Shown here piece by piece: positions 1-12,800 of a DNA stretch of 64,000 nucleotides. Positions within the stretch are counted from its first letter, which is position 1. The number at the start of each line of letters is the position of its first letter. The notes beneath the pieces are model-generated. The model worked only from the letters and a program-made list of their open reading frames with translations, had not been told where the DNA came from and did no database searches. Where the stretch lies: contig VXBP01010329.1 of NCBI GenBank assembly GCA_013400115.1, positions 611,515 through 675,514 of the forward strand, written 5' to 3'. The translations under genes were made by a program, and so were the position numbers. The DNA comes from Rhinopomastus cyanomelas (taxonomy: Eukaryota; Chordata; Aves; Bucerotiformes; Rhinopomastidae).

Positions 1-2956
1 CGCGTATTCCTTTTCTGTGGTCTGATATTTGCCACGAGTCTGACCACAGCTCCTGAGCTTACAGCAGACATTCCCAGCCAGCCAGGCCCGTGAGGTCTGA
101 GCCCAAATGAGACCGCGTGTGTTCAGTGTGATGGCAGCAGCAGCTGCTGCCGTTGATGCCTCTTTTACTCCTGTGAATTCCAGGATGTGAAGGGCTGCTA
201 AAAGCCAGTGTTTCGAAGGTGTGGTTGTTGTGAGGACACGGTTAAGAACTGAACCAAGGAGGCTCAACTAACTTCTCAAGTGTATTTGCTAGCAGGTATC
301 AATAACAGTTATTGCTAAAGCACAAGTTACTTGTTTCCAGCGGGTTATGCGGAACAGGACAGCTGCAGCCGTAAGGCTGCCAGATGCACTATACATCCGC
401 GTGGCTGCTTCCCTGTTATGTGACACAGAGAATGTGCCTCGCGGGGCACCGCTGAGCAGGTGATGTCCAGGTTTCTCTCCCTGTCTTACATCCTACCAGT
501 GCACCTCATGAACAACAGCCTCAGTAGCTTCTCGCTTTTGAAAAGCCGGAATTTCAGGCTGTTCCAGCCTAGACCACTGGTCCCCTTCCACTTCATTTCA
601 AAAGGAAACAGCCTGTCTGTGACATATGGAAACGAACACCAAGTTATTTGGTATCTTTTGCTAGCACCAAGCAAACTCTTTTAAGAAAGTCATGTGATGG
701 GTTTTCTGTTAGCTTTAGCTCTGTCAGTAGACGGAGCCTGGTACTTCTCCTGTTAAAGACAACTGGAGGTTTGCCACTATGCCCGGTGACACTGTGGCTG
801 AACAGTGGCTCTAACAAGAACCTACAGAAAAGAAAAGATCCTGGCGCCCACACCAGCAGTTTGTAGCATTGTGCTGTGAGAGAGGGAAATCACAGAGCGC
901 TTGCCTCAGTCCCTGGACTGTCCAAATGTCTGCAGTAGTCTCTGAAGACATTTTGCGACGGAATGGGAACTCTTTGTGTTTGAGTGCCTCTGCAAGCACG
1001 AGGCACGTACGTTCTGTGCTCCCAGATCAGCTACTTGCAACAGCACTGAGGGTTGTTCTGGGAAGGGGATACAGCAGGCACCCACAGCTCTGTGGAAAGC
1101 AAACCCTGAAGCTTTTCATCTTGCCAGCATGTTTTTTTGTTAACTCAGCTAGATAATTACATAGTCAATGGTTTCAAAAGGTGGCAGAAGAAATGCTCCT
1201 GCTTGGGGAAATATAATCTGGCCGTTTACTTGCAGAGAAAGTTTCTGCTAAAGAGCTCAATCACCTGCAGTAAATGTTCCTCTCTAGTTTGGGCTTTAAT
1301 GCTGCATTCGAGTTTCCAGTTTGATGAAAAACACCCATCGACGCCCAAAAGCTTGTTGCCCTAGGCGTGACTGTTTGCTCGGCTTTTGCACATAATCCTA
1401 ATACCAAAGGCAAACCTTTCAACAGGTCGGATCGGTGGTTTCTAAGAATAATGACCTACCACTAGATCTGAAGGAATGGAGTTTGTCCTAGCGGGGATGG
1501 GAAAAGGACAGGATCGACGTCCTACCTGAAAGAAGGGTTTGTCACACAGTACATTGTTGGGAGGTTCCACATCAGTATAAGGTGGAACTTCTTCCCAGGG
1601 AGGGTGACAGAGCCCTGGCAGGGGCTGCCCGGGGGGGTGTGGAGTCTCCTTCTCTGGAGACGTTTCAAACCCGCCTGGACATGTTCCTGTGCGACTGGAT
1701 CTAGGGGATCCTGCTGTGGCAGGGAGATGGGACTGGGTGATCTTTTGAGGTCCCTTCCAATCCCTGACGTTCTGTGATTCTGCGGTTCTTTGTGCTTTTG
1801 CCTTGATGGACAAGTCTCGCAAGTAATGCTCTAAGAAGGGCCGGCGCAGTCTCACAGCTGGTCCCAACTTTGCAGCCAAAATGCAAAGCATGCACACTTT
1901 TCCCTTGAGCCTCATTTCATGTGCCCCAAACATGCAGCTCGCATACGGACACCGCGGCACAAGTCACCGCTTCCCCCACTTGCCAATGAGATAGCGATGG
2001 CCATCATGCTAAAAATATGCTTCCCAAGGAATTAGCAGTGGGTTAGCAGACTAATTCCAGCGCTGCGCATGAAATGGCTTGTTGCTCCAGTGTCTCACTG
2101 CGCGCATTCAAGCACCTCTGACATACTGCTGCTAAATCCCCAGACAGGATTCTTAGCATTGCTGGCAAAGAGCAAGCGGCCGACACAAAGGTCCCAAATG
2201 AACCAAAAATTAAATAAATAAACAGATAAATCAGTCAGTCGCGTGGATCTGCACTCAATTAATAACGGTCCCAGTCGTGAGCTTTGCTTTCATGTGAACT
2301 TCTTGGATGCATTTTGCAGCTGACCTCTGGGTATGGGAGTCGGGAGAAAGTGCATGTTCTCCTGACGGTCTGGAGAAGGCTAACAAAACCCGAGGGATCA
2401 CGTAACACTCGCACACATGCTGGTGTCTGTCAAGCCCTCGTCTGCAGGCAGCCTCAAGCTCTTCTACTTAGCCCTTCTGTTCACTTTTTAAGAGCGCTGG
2501 CAAGGCTTTGATTCTAGGTGGTGCAAATGGCAACACAAAGATTTGGCTAGAAAAGGACAGACCCACAGGATCCACTTGCAAGCAAGTGGCCTTCTTTTGT
2601 TGTTAATAGCCTACAGGCTGCCTCTCAACACGCGCTAGCAGACCAGCGGGATCGGTATTTTTAGGTGGACCAAGTTGTGAGTTAATTTCAAAGTGGAACT
2701 CTTCTAAGCAGAATTATTCAGCACAGTTAAGGCATGGGTATGCTCTGGCTTAGCCCCAGGAGCGCTGCATTGCCCTGAGAAACAAGTAAAGCAAAAAGCC
2801 AGAGACATCATGCTCTGAGAAAGAGAGGGCAAGTTAGAGAACCGCAGCAAACCAATCTCTGACCCTTCTTTTTGGATGCAGCCTACAGCCTGCAATTGCA
2901 CTGAAAGTTACAAAAGAGCCCTCAGGCAGCGCGAACGTTGGGTGGGACAGACTTAC
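1..2956 (-). other. SYNPO2: SYNPO2 intron 3, 5' part
   Basis: This is intronic sequence downstream of the GTAAGT donor of exon 3, and the intron continues past the left edge. The large SYNPO2 exon with the long disordered actin-binding region is not present here. The only repeat I recognise is the CR1 tail at about 1561-1795. The remaining sequence shows no coding similarity or RNA gene that I can support. Confidence 0.75.
1561..1795 (+). mobile_element. CR1 LINE, 3' end
   Basis: This 5'-truncated CR1 begins near GAGGTTCCACATCAGTATAA, carries GATCCTGCTGTGGCAGGG and ends in GTTCTGTGATTCTG, the 3' tail typical of CR1. It belongs to the most common subfamily in this window, here called type A. 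It lies in SYNPO2 intron 3, antisense to the gene. Confidence 0.93.
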
Positions 2957-3753
2957 TTGCGTGCCTCGCCCTGTGCTTGAGAGGTCTGTGATCCTTTCCC
3001 GGGTGCTGGTTATCTTCTCCCTGCTCTGTGCCTTCTGGTGAGACTGCAAAAGAGAGGAGGGAAGGAGGTGCTTCTGACTGCCCTCCTTCCACTTGAGAAT
3101 CAACACACCCCCTTTCGGCTAGAGACCTGGGTGCTTCCTTCTCCCTGTCTGAGCAGTCCAGGATCACCTCCACCCTGGGGAGAGAGGGAGCTGCACCTTG
3201 AATCCTCTTGACCTCTTTGCCACTGGAAAACTGGACTACTTTGCTTGACCACTGGATGTTGCTCTCTTTCACGCCCAGGGGAATTGCAATCACAGGGCTG
3301 GTCCCATCTTGCTGTACACCGGGTCCTTTACCCAAAGGGCTGCATTTTTCTGCCCCTAAGAGCGTCACAGCAGGAGCGCTGGTGCCCTTGTGCGCATCGT
3401 GTGAGAGACTCAGCTGCAGCTCAACCGTAGCGCCTGGCCTTCTTTCTTCTGTCTTCCCTCTGAGGGTAGCCTCATCTGTCACAAGCACTGTGGAGGTGCC
3501 TGTCACTCCAGGGGAAATTCTGTGGCTTTGTGTGGCCTCCCGCTTCGTTTCAGAGCAGTGTATTATTTTGCTTTCTCCTGCCCCTCGGTGCGTCTCACGG
3601 TATATCTCTGTGATGCATAAATCTCCGCAGGGTGTCTCTTTGGCTGTGCTGATTTGCAGGGTAGTGCTCTCCCTGTAGTCCTCATTTTTCATGTGGTTGT
3701 GCTTCCCATTTTCCCTTTCAGCAGGCAAGGTTTCGCTTGTCCCGGCAGAGGAC
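2957..3753 (-). CDS. SYNPO2: Synaptopodin-2, coding exon 3
   Basis: Encodes residues 87-351 (265 codons, 797 bp) of SYNPO2. The acceptor is a TG-rich tract ending GTGCAG before 3753. The donor GTAAGT occupies 2956-2951 and leaves one base (phase 1). Family landmarks are ESTTLQIS near the start, VELQLSLS in the middle, then LPRVEVILDCSD and VEGGQSEAPPSL close to the end, followed by a basic KHRARHA. The region is predicted disordered (rich in Ser, Glu, Gly and Lys) and links the PDZ domain to the actin-binding part encoded by the next, large exon, which is left of this window. The frame is intact throughout. The 156-residue plus-strand frame overlapping it is an antisense shadow. Confidence 0.94.
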
Positions 3754-6700
3754 CTGCACACACACAAACACGTAAACCAAGACAGTCAGCTGCTGCAAGC
3801 ACAGCTATTGTAAGTACCGTTAGGAAAGCAAGTGCTGTCCTCTCTGTTAGTCCTGGCACCTGCCGTAGGAGAAGGCTCCCAGCATATGGAGCATCTTCGC
3901 ACCTGTCAGGCTGAGTAGCTGAGCAAGAGGGACGTTACTCAGCGGTGGCAGAACTCGGATCCTCCTCCCACCCCTGTACATTCCTAACGTCAGTGTGCGT
4001 TCGCAGACGCGTTCGTTGCTGTTCTAGAGTTTCCAGACAAGTGCTGCTGAGAACTGTGGAACAATGCCTCTTCCTCTTTCGCTCACGCATGAGAAAATGA
4101 GCTCTGTGTGACACCAGAGAGTGTCAGGGTTTAGCCTCTCTGGCTCTCCTGCAACTGTTTTAGGTGCCATCCTCAGGCGTAGTTTGTGGCCCAAGGAGTT
4201 TACTCCATAAGGAGTAAGTACTCAAAGAGGATCAGAGTAGTGAATACTTTAAGTACACAGTCAGAGAATTCCTGTGAGGATCATAGTCCGCACAGACACT
4301 GGAATACTTAAAACTTTCTGGACCTACTTCAGTCATCCCAGGTGAAAGAGTAGCAAACCCAAACAATCTTTCCTAGTTCTTAAAAAATAGGTGTTTGTAG
4401 CTGGCAAATGACTTCTGAAATCTGCCATACACATCAGGGGAGCTCCTTTCCTGAAGCTGTTCATTCTGCAGTCTTACTGGTGTTAGGACTCCCAGGGTAC
4501 TTTCTCAGCTCCTCCTTCAATACTCTTGGACATACTGTGATTTGGAGAAGAGACCTTTTCTGCGCAGCAAGACTGCGTCTTTCTCCTGAAGCACTTTTCC
4601 AAATGAGGGAAGGGGTAGGTACCCTCAGTGAAGTGCTACTATCAAATAGCACGGAGATTTCTGAAACCAAAAGTGAGTGCCAGGTACTCTGAAACTTGGG
4701 AACCCCCTGCAAAGAAAGTCTGCAAGAAGCAGCTTGTCAGCCTGATGAGCAGCAAGCGAGATGGTTCAAACAGTTGTATGGAAGTAGAAGATAATTTGTG
4801 AGCAGGGTAATGGGGGAGGCCTGCACTTGGCGAAGAGGTGTGTGCTCTGCAGAGAGCTGGAGCTGAAGAGCAGGTGGAGTGGGCAAAGGCCAGAGCCTGT
4901 CAGACACTGCTGCAGCCTAGAGCGTGGTGATCTAACCTCTTACTGGTCTTCTTTTGCCTTCTCTTCTCTCCTCTGCTCTCTGAGTTGGGCACCTAGTAAC
5001 TTTAATGATTTCTGCGTTCTCCGCGTTCAGCATCTAATAACTTTAGCGAGCATTGAATTTTGTGCAGACCTGTGGCATAAAACAAGCTGCTGTAACCCAG
5101 GTGAGTACATGAGCCCTGAGGGATCAGTGAACTTCTCCGATCGACTGGGACATGACGCAGCAGAAGAAATAAGTCTGTCAATGCATTGGCAAAGCCTCAG
5201 TATCACTTGCTTGTCTGGCCATGGCACACGCGGCTCGTGGCAGTCCGGGCCTACCTGCCCCGGCACACGATGCCTGGTGTCCACTAAACCACAAGTGGAG
5301 TTACGTAAGGGTCGGACAGCGTTTACCGCCGGGAGCTCCGTGTGAGCGCTGCTGGATTCCATTGCATTGTGCTGTTTGGATGATCAATTGCCCTGCTCTG
5401 AAGTGCAGATGTATTAAAGACATCCGTAAACATTTCCTTGTAAGATAATGAGACTGGGGAATGGGCCAGCTCAGTGCTGGCCTTTATTGGTAGCCGAGTG
5501 ATTCTGTGTACGTGGGAGAGAGAAAGACTTCCCCCTTAAAAGGCCCTTGCTACGTATGGATGTACTTCTGCTCTACACAGACACAAGAGGCAGATCACTG
5601 GGTCCGGTCTCCATTAATTCTTTGCTATTTAGGATTCTCTTTAGTCAGACTATTAGTTCTGCTTCAGGTCTTTCCAGCTCACTGCAGGAGCGACACCCCT
5701 GGTGCCATTCTAGGAAGGAGCAGAACTCTTGGAGGCAGCACGGCAGGGTCTCTCTCAGAGTCGTGATTTGCTCCCTACACAGTGCGTGTGGGTTTGGTGT
5801 GCGCTGGGCGCACTCCCTACTTCCCCCTAGACATTTTCCTTCCAGACTCGGCCGCAGACCCAGAGTGGCTAACGCTGGTGTGGAAGGGCAGCCAGGCACG
5901 GCTGGTGCTGCCCCTGCTCTCAGCGTTTCGCCGATACATCTGCTCAGCATTTGTCAGGAAGGTCAGTAAGATGCTCCCCACATGGCATCTGGAGGGTGCC
6001 CGCCCTGCAGGGTATCTCTTTCCTCTCGTCCTGAAACCAGATTGTGTGGGCACTGCTGGTTGGTGACCAACTGTGGTTTGCAGGGGACTGGGAAAGCTTT
6101 GCAGACAACAAAGGCCAAGTCGCGTTTTGAAAGGCTCATTTTCCTCACAATAAGCTTCGAAAGACCAGTGAAAACCTCATCCTTAATGCAAGCAGTCTAG
6201 GAAGAGTCAGAAGCTTCCCAAGGAGAACTGTTCCTTCCCTGCCAGCGAAAGACGCGCGTGTAGAGATCACCACCGGAACGGCACTTTCATTAGACTTTGC
6301 TCTTTCCTTGGCGTTTCCAGGGTTCTCTTGAGATGGCTGCTAACGAGTGGCTACTCAGGAAAGGAAGGATTTGCTTCTGACTGCTCTCAGAGGATGCTAA
6401 GACACTACCTGAGAAATCCTCATTGGGGTAGTGCTGCAGGGGCTGCTACCCACAAAGCACAAAGGAGGTGTTGGGGTGACTGAAGTGTTTCTCTTTGTTC
6501 TCCCATACCCTGGAAGATCCTGCAGCAGGGGCTGGCAGTTGGGGGAAAGAAGAGGAATTGCAGAGATTCTTTTAGAACCTTTCAGACATTTTCAGAGTTG
6601 AGCAACTGCAACTTTCTTCAAGGTTCTAACAGACATGGCTTGGTTCCCTGAGACACTGAATGGTGTGGCCTATGCTCTCTGGTTTGGTTCTGATCTCTAG

Positions 6701-8208
6701 GATGTGCTGTAGGTTCAGGCAGGGGCAGTGGAGGGAATGGGAGATGTGCTGTCCCTTTCAGCTAGAACACAGCGTGGCCTTCAGACCGACCAAAATGCCA
6801 GTGACGGAGCAGCAGCAGGCAGGAGGGAAGCACAGGGAGCTATTTCCATGGCTGCAAAGGAGACAGCTGGTCAGCCACAAGTATCACTTTTACAAGCGCA
6901 GCTCCAGGAGTCATGCTGCGAATTAAAGACATCAGGACGCTGCTATCACATGAGGAGCACTCAGAGGGTGCCTGCTGAACCAGAAAGAAGATCTCTGTGC
7001 TGCGGAGACGCTTAAGATGCAGCGCTCGGCGACCACCGCTCCCCAGTCTCATCACGTCGATCCACGGCTCGTGTGCGGGCAGGCCGTGCAAGGGCTGCTG
7101 TAAACAACGTTCAAGCGCCCTGAGAGCATCTGGTCTGGAAGACAGAATGTAACCTGGCACTGCTGGGCGCTTTGGGAACGTTCCCTTGCACAGGCTGCAG
7201 AAGCCACAGAGGGGTTTCCAACGCCCCTTAGACATCCCTGGTAACCAGAGAGCAGAGCCTTTTGGCCCCGGAGTCCTTTCAGCCTTTCCAGTGCCACTGC
7301 TCTGGTGGCTGTTGTGATGAATCCTGACCCAAGGAACTGCAGAAGCTCGGGAGGTAGGGGAGGACACAGAATTTCTTACACATGGAGCGTGGAAATCTCC
7401 GGCCTCTTCCTCCCCTTCGCACCCAGAGTGAAGGCAGTTCCGAGTCCATCTTGTCTGGACTCACAAAGTCTGGGGAGGCTGCGCTTGCTGCAGGCAGTCC
7501 TGGACTGCAGGTTCCACGCGTTACACCCACGGCGACTACAGAAGAGCCAGGTGAACAGAGTGCTGTGCAGGGAGCAGCAAGGCTGCCGGCTTGCAAAGTC
7601 ACCGTGAGCTCACGCCGTTTTCAGAGGAAACTGAAACTCACTGTTGCTGCTTTGGAAATGGAGAGGCTGTGGCCCAGAGAGCTGTGAGGAACTTGCCCCA
7701 CCTCGTCTGGTGAAGTGATAACGGCCCCAGAAATAGAGCTCATGATTTCCAGACCCTGTAACACATTTTGCCACCCAAGAAGACACGGTTACATGTCATC
7801 ATCAAGGCCTATCTGTGCGCACACTTTGTCCCTTGCTTTCTGTAAGCGTCACTTCCCTATCTGTGGGGAATAACAGCACTTCAGGACTTGACAGAGGTGG
7901 GAAGAGTAATCGAACTCCAAACTCGGGGCTCAGGGCCTTGTAAGATACCTGATGAGGAGGGAGATCGTGACACCTGGAGACTTCAGCCTTAATTCTACAC
8001 CTGAACCTTGCCGTTCACACCATACACTTGCATTCCTTCCAACCAAATGCTCTCTCTTCCCTCCCTGTGCCATGCAGACAAGCAGACACTAGTAAGGGGA
8101 CCCTCAGGGGCTCGCAGTATAGGTCTGCAAGAGCGGGCATTCGCAGGCAGCCCTTTCCTTGTGGGTCACTGAGCAGAAGCCTCCAAAGCATTCTGAGCGT
8201 TCCTGTAC
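3754..8208 (-). other. SYNPO2: SYNPO2 intron 2
   Basis: A 4.45-kb intron bounded by the GTACAG donor of exon 2 and the GTGCAG acceptor of exon 3. I see no CR1 tail or other clear interspersed repeat, which contrasts with intron 1. Short open frames here carry no recognisable domain and look like chance. Confidence 0.75.
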
Positions 8209-8360
8209 CTCCTGATAAGCATCTGCAGGGCATCAGTCAGGCTCTCCATCAGCACGCTCACTTCAGCATAGGTTAAGTCTCCACAGGGCTTGCCATTGAT
8301 AGACACCACCTCGTCGCCCTCGCACAGCCCAGCCTTGGCTGCTTTGCTCTTGCTGCGAAC
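8209..8360 (-). CDS. SYNPO2: Synaptopodin-2, coding exon 2 (rest of PDZ domain)
   Basis: Encodes residues 36-85 plus two bases of codon 86. The acceptor is TTGCAG just before 8360 and the donor is GTACAG at 8208-8203. The peptide contains GLCEGDEVVSINGKPC and LTYAEVSVLMES, which form the later strands and the alpha-2 helix of a class I-like PDZ fold and match the conserved N-terminus of vertebrate SYNPO2. Joining exon 1 (AAG) to this exon (GTT) gives the continuous peptide LQIAKVRSKSK. The 152-bp length and phase 0-in, 2-out arrangement agree with both neighbouring exons. Reading through the donor would add only a short unrelated tail before a stop. Confidence 0.94.
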
Positions 8361-10526
8361 CTGCAACGAGTCAGAAGAACAAATCCCAAGGTGTGCAGTT
8401 AGTGTTCATGGGAAAGCAGCAGCAACCCTGTCCTCCCCTTCTGTCTGGACCAAAAAGTCAGTGTGACAGAGCAGAGATCTCTAGTCAGAGGAATGAGCAA
8501 CCAGTTCCAGTTCGTACTGGTTTGGCCCATCTTAACAAGCACAACAGCTTTTGCTTTCCTGCGCTTCTGGGCCAGAGGGAGTAGGTTATTAAACAGAGAG
8601 ACACAGAAGTTTGGACAAGAATCAGTGCGTCAAAGTTTAGCAGAAATGCAGCAAGACAACCTCCTCGTTTCTCCCGGCACCAGAGACGACTAGGGCTGAA
8701 ATCTACACCGGGGGTGTGCAAGCAGCGTGTCTGATTTTAGGCTGGGCAGCACATCAGCGTCCCCATGCTGTGCGAGCCGTACCTGCGCAGGCTTCTGGGG
8801 TGCTGAACAGTTTTCCTCAGAAGCCCCGCTGTAGGTGTAGTTGCCAAACTACAAACATCTGAATCGGCATTGCTCCTGAATGCAGGTTTACTCATCTGAG
8901 TGAGTGCTGTGATTTATTACAGCAAGACCCACCCGTTACGTTTGGACCTGCCCTGGACAGAACTCATTCAAGAGTGCTGCGCTGCTCGGCTTTTGCTGCT
9001 TCCCTTCCTCTTCCGCCGGCAGCCCATGGCGACTTACCTGAGACCCAGGACGAGCAAACCCGGGGCAGCTGTAACGGCCCTCGAGGAATTCCCTGCGGCT
9101 GACTGCTGCTTTTACAAGAGCATGATGTTACCTTAACAGGCTGCTCACAGGGAGCTGTTTTACAGTGACTCTAACACACAGAAGGGTTCCCTCAGGCTCT
9201 TTGCCCTCAGCTCTTCTGCCGGGGGTGGGAGTGCTTTGGCCTCAGTTGGTGCTTGGTTCTTTATCCTTACTCATTTCAGAGCAATTTCTTGACAACTCTT
9301 AAAGAAGTGGGACAGCAGCAGAGTCTGTACCCACTGACTCTAGGAAAGCTGCCCCTGATACACACCTCAGCCTCCTGGAATATCCCCTCTTGGGCCCCTG
9401 GGCTAGTGAATGGGACATGCTGTGGCAGCCCTTTGGCAAAGAGTCTTGCAGTCAGGCTATGTGGGACAAGGAGTGAGACTGCGCGTGTTTCTGTGGTGGC
9501 ACTTCCATTCCACACGTGTCACAGCGCGGCTCTCGGAGCAGCGAGGAAGCAGCGGCCGGGTGCCTCCGGAAGGCAGCTCCTACCTTGCGGAGCGCACATT
9601 TACAAATATGGAGTGGTATGCTGCTCTGTTTGTGGCCCCGGGCAAGAGCATAAACGTCGCTGTTCTTTGGGAAGAAATGAACGTTACGCGGTGTTCAGAA
9701 TGCCTCGCTTCACAGATGCCCTGGGCTTCGCCCTCGGGTTTTATTGGTGCCTCTGGAACTGGCGGGTCTGCTCTTCAGTCTCACAGCACCGCTTCGGCCT
9801 GGACGTACACACGTGGTCTGGGTGCTAGGAAGGACTCAGAGACCCCTTTGGAAAAGCCACATGAACAGCGGTCCCAGCACCACGTAGCTCTAACAACTCT
9901 GAAGTGGCACGATGTGACGGCTGGATCGTGAGATGGGAAGTTGCTGCTGTTGGGTTACGAAGTGCCTGAGGATTTGGCTCAGATCTGCCCTGGACTGCCA
10001 TTGCAGCCGTCTCCAGAGCTGTCCCAGGACCATTCTGTAATTCAGTGGTTCATGTCAAAAAGCACTGAGTTTCCTCTCAGTCTCCTTTGCTGCCCTGCAG
10101 ACTGCGGAAGATCCCAGCTGTGAAAGCTCTGAACCTCCATACACGAGCTCAGCCCGTCTTTGGCTGGTTACACAGCGCGTAGGCTCATGCAGCACGCGAG
10201 AGCCACTTCCCTCAGTGCTTCACTTCCAGACTTCCCTGCATCAGTCAGACCTCTGACGTGGCAGGATCTCACCGCACATGCTGTGCGTGGCAGTGGTTCT
10301 CCTGACTCTCTCCCAGCCTCCAGCAGAGGCACCTGTGCCACCCAAATGGGAGCCACGTATGAAATCACCTCAGGATTGTCCTTGTCCTTTTGTTGTCCAG
10401 TGCTGCTGCTGGGGGAACAAAAGGGAGGAGAGAGCACTGACAGAAATCAGCGAGGGCAGGCTGGGTGGGAAATGACAGCGGGGTGCTGCCAGGGTAGAGA
10501 TCATCCATCACCTCTTTCTATAGTAG

Positions 10527-10755
10527 GGTCCACCATCTAGTTCCAACCCCCCTGCACAGGCAGGGACACCTTCACCAGAGCAGGTCCCTCAGGGCCCCAG
10601 CCAGCCTGGCCTTCGACACTGCCAGGGATGGGGAGCCACTGCTTCCTTCCCCGGGCAACCTGCTCCAGCATCTCTGCACCCTCACAGCAAGGAATTGGTT
10701 CCTCATGGCCAACCTCAGTCTCCCCTCTTTCCCCAGAACAGTAGTGGCCTATTTT
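10527..10755 (-). mobile_element. CR1 LINE fragment
   Basis: The segment starts TTCCAACCCCCCTGCACAGG and contains CAGCCTGGCCTTCGACACTG, CR1 3' sequence in reverse orientation (type D, similar to the copy at 48190). The terminal ATTCTATG repeats are missing. It lies in SYNPO2 intron 1. Confidence 0.9.
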
Positions 10756-12619
10756 GTGCTTAGACCACACAATCAGTCTGGGCCTTCCTCTGCTCAGAAG
10801 CGGTGTGAGAAGACTGTTCTGTTCCCTGAGCAGGTTCTGTCCTCCTGCTGCTCGGTGTGACTGTGTGCGGGTGACACCGTGGTGTGAGTGTGCCTCTCCA
10901 GGCATCGCCTGGCAGGCGACTGAGCGAGCACTAGTGGCTTCCCGGTGTTGGGAGGTTTCTGAAGGCTTGGGGGTTTTTCTTTCCCCAGGTTGTGGTGTGT
11001 GAGCCTTACACCGGGAACGTGCAACTCCCCCCTTGGCGTCGGACGCTGTTTCACACCTGCGAACACACGTGGCCGTGGCCGTTGTGTCTCTGCATGAGGA
11101 AGGGCGCCTGGATGCAGAGGTGTGTTGTGAATGGAATCGCTGCTACAAGGGGGGTGGCTCTGAGCTTAGGACAGGATGCCAGGCTCCTTGGATACAACCC
11201 TTCTATTGTGTTGTCAGAGAGATAAAAAGGAGAAAGAGGCAGAGATAAGAGGCATCAGTATGCGGGAAATGTGGAGTGGGGCCAGGAGCGGGGAGACACT
11301 GCTTGTACTGTCTTTGTTCTCGCTAGTGCTAACAGAACCAGTGTGCCATGCACTCCTTTCGTTAGTACTTGTTTTCTTGAGTCCAATTCCAATACAACAC
11401 TGGGCACCCTGAACGCAGAGCTAATGTTTCTGAGGCTAAAATGTGTTGGTTGCAGTCAGGGCTTTGATTTTAAGCAAGCTGGGTTGTGTGCCACCGAGGT
11501 AACACACCGGCACAGACTGGGATCGGGGGGATAACTTACCCGTGTAGGAATATTCTGGCTAGAGACTCAAAACCCACGAAGCCTGTCTCTGTTTCATTCA
11601 CTTTAAGGTCACCTTTAGAGCTGGTATTTGCCAAATTCCTGTCTGTTTTCATCAGCCCTGCCTGCACTTGAGCGTGAGTCTGCTGCATGATGTGGCTCAA
11701 GCTATTTGCATCTGTGCTGCCTGGAGGTGAGTTTGCATCAGGCTGATGCTGGTTCCCATCCTGTCTGTTCTGAATTTCTCCACCAGACAAACTAGTTTCC
11801 TTCAGACCCAATCCCAGTGAAAACCACGATGTGAAACCTTCAGCCAGGGTGAATTCCTCAGGAGTGTGAGATTCAACCCCTCCCTAGCTCCTCTGAGTGG
11901 ATGGGCAGGCAGCAGGACCCTTGTCCTCAGCAGAGTTAGATGGTGAAGCTGGGGTGCTGTGTCTGCAGCAGGGACAGGTGCAGACAGCACCGCTGCACTG
12001 CAGCGCAGGTTTCTGTAGGTTACTTCTGCCGTCCCCGTGCCCCACCCGTGGGGAAGAGTACATAGGATTTTCACACTAAGACCTGCAGATGTCTGCTAGT
12101 TAATTGGCTTGAGCAAAGATGCTCCTAAGCTGTCTCCTGAAGGCTTTTCCTGAGACGAAGCTTTGAATAAAGAAGGGGGTTTGGCTTCTAAGGTAAGCGC
12201 AGAAATATTTCCTGCCACCAGTATTCTCCCCTGCAGCAGGACAATGGTCCTGGGAATTTGGCAGTTGTCTGCTTCTGGTCTTAGGGAGGGCTCCTAGACA
12301 CATTCACTGCAGTAGAAATGGCTTTCAAGTCTGTCTGTAAAGCTAATTGCATCTCTAAACTGGGCTTTCAATGAGAAAATGCAGCACTGGACATATCAAA
12401 GGAGACGAGAGTACGTTCAGACATATTTTGGTTGCTCATGTTTAGTGTCTGATAGAGTCCTCCAGCTGCTGGGGTAAATCTGGAAAGTCTTTCCAGAAGG
12501 TAAAGCAGTTGACGTAAGGGCTGTCACTGGTTGTCACCCAGACAGAAAAGGGAAACACTGGTGTAATGCTATGGGGGCTTGTGGCAAACTGTGACAGAGG
12601 ATGCTGAGCCACAGCGAGT

Positions 12620-12800
12620 GAAGGCACTTCACCCTTCAGCCAGCACAGAGCCTGGTGTCTGGGCAGGAACAGCCCCAGGGACCAGCATAGGTTGAGGACT
12701 GACCTGTTGGAGAGCAGCGTGAGACAAAGACTCCACAACTGCCCCGTCCCAGTGCTCTGTCACCCTCACTGTGAAGAAGTTCCTTCTCCTGTTCGTTATA
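12620..12800. mobile_element. Two fused CR1 fragments in opposite orientation
   Basis: About 12640-12737 reads as CR1 on the plus strand (GGACTGACCTGTTGGAGAGC). It is followed directly by about 12738-12800, which reads as CR1 in reverse (TCACCCTCACTGTGAAGAAG). Neither has a 3' tail, so this is a rearranged composite. Confidence 0.8.

Noticed and set aside
1442..1960. 172-codon minus-strand frame
   Set aside because: It is mostly the antisense of a CR1 tail.
3208..3678. 156-codon plus-strand open frame
   Set aside because: It is the antisense shadow of SYNPO2 exon 3, whose minus-strand frame matches a known protein with correct splice borders.
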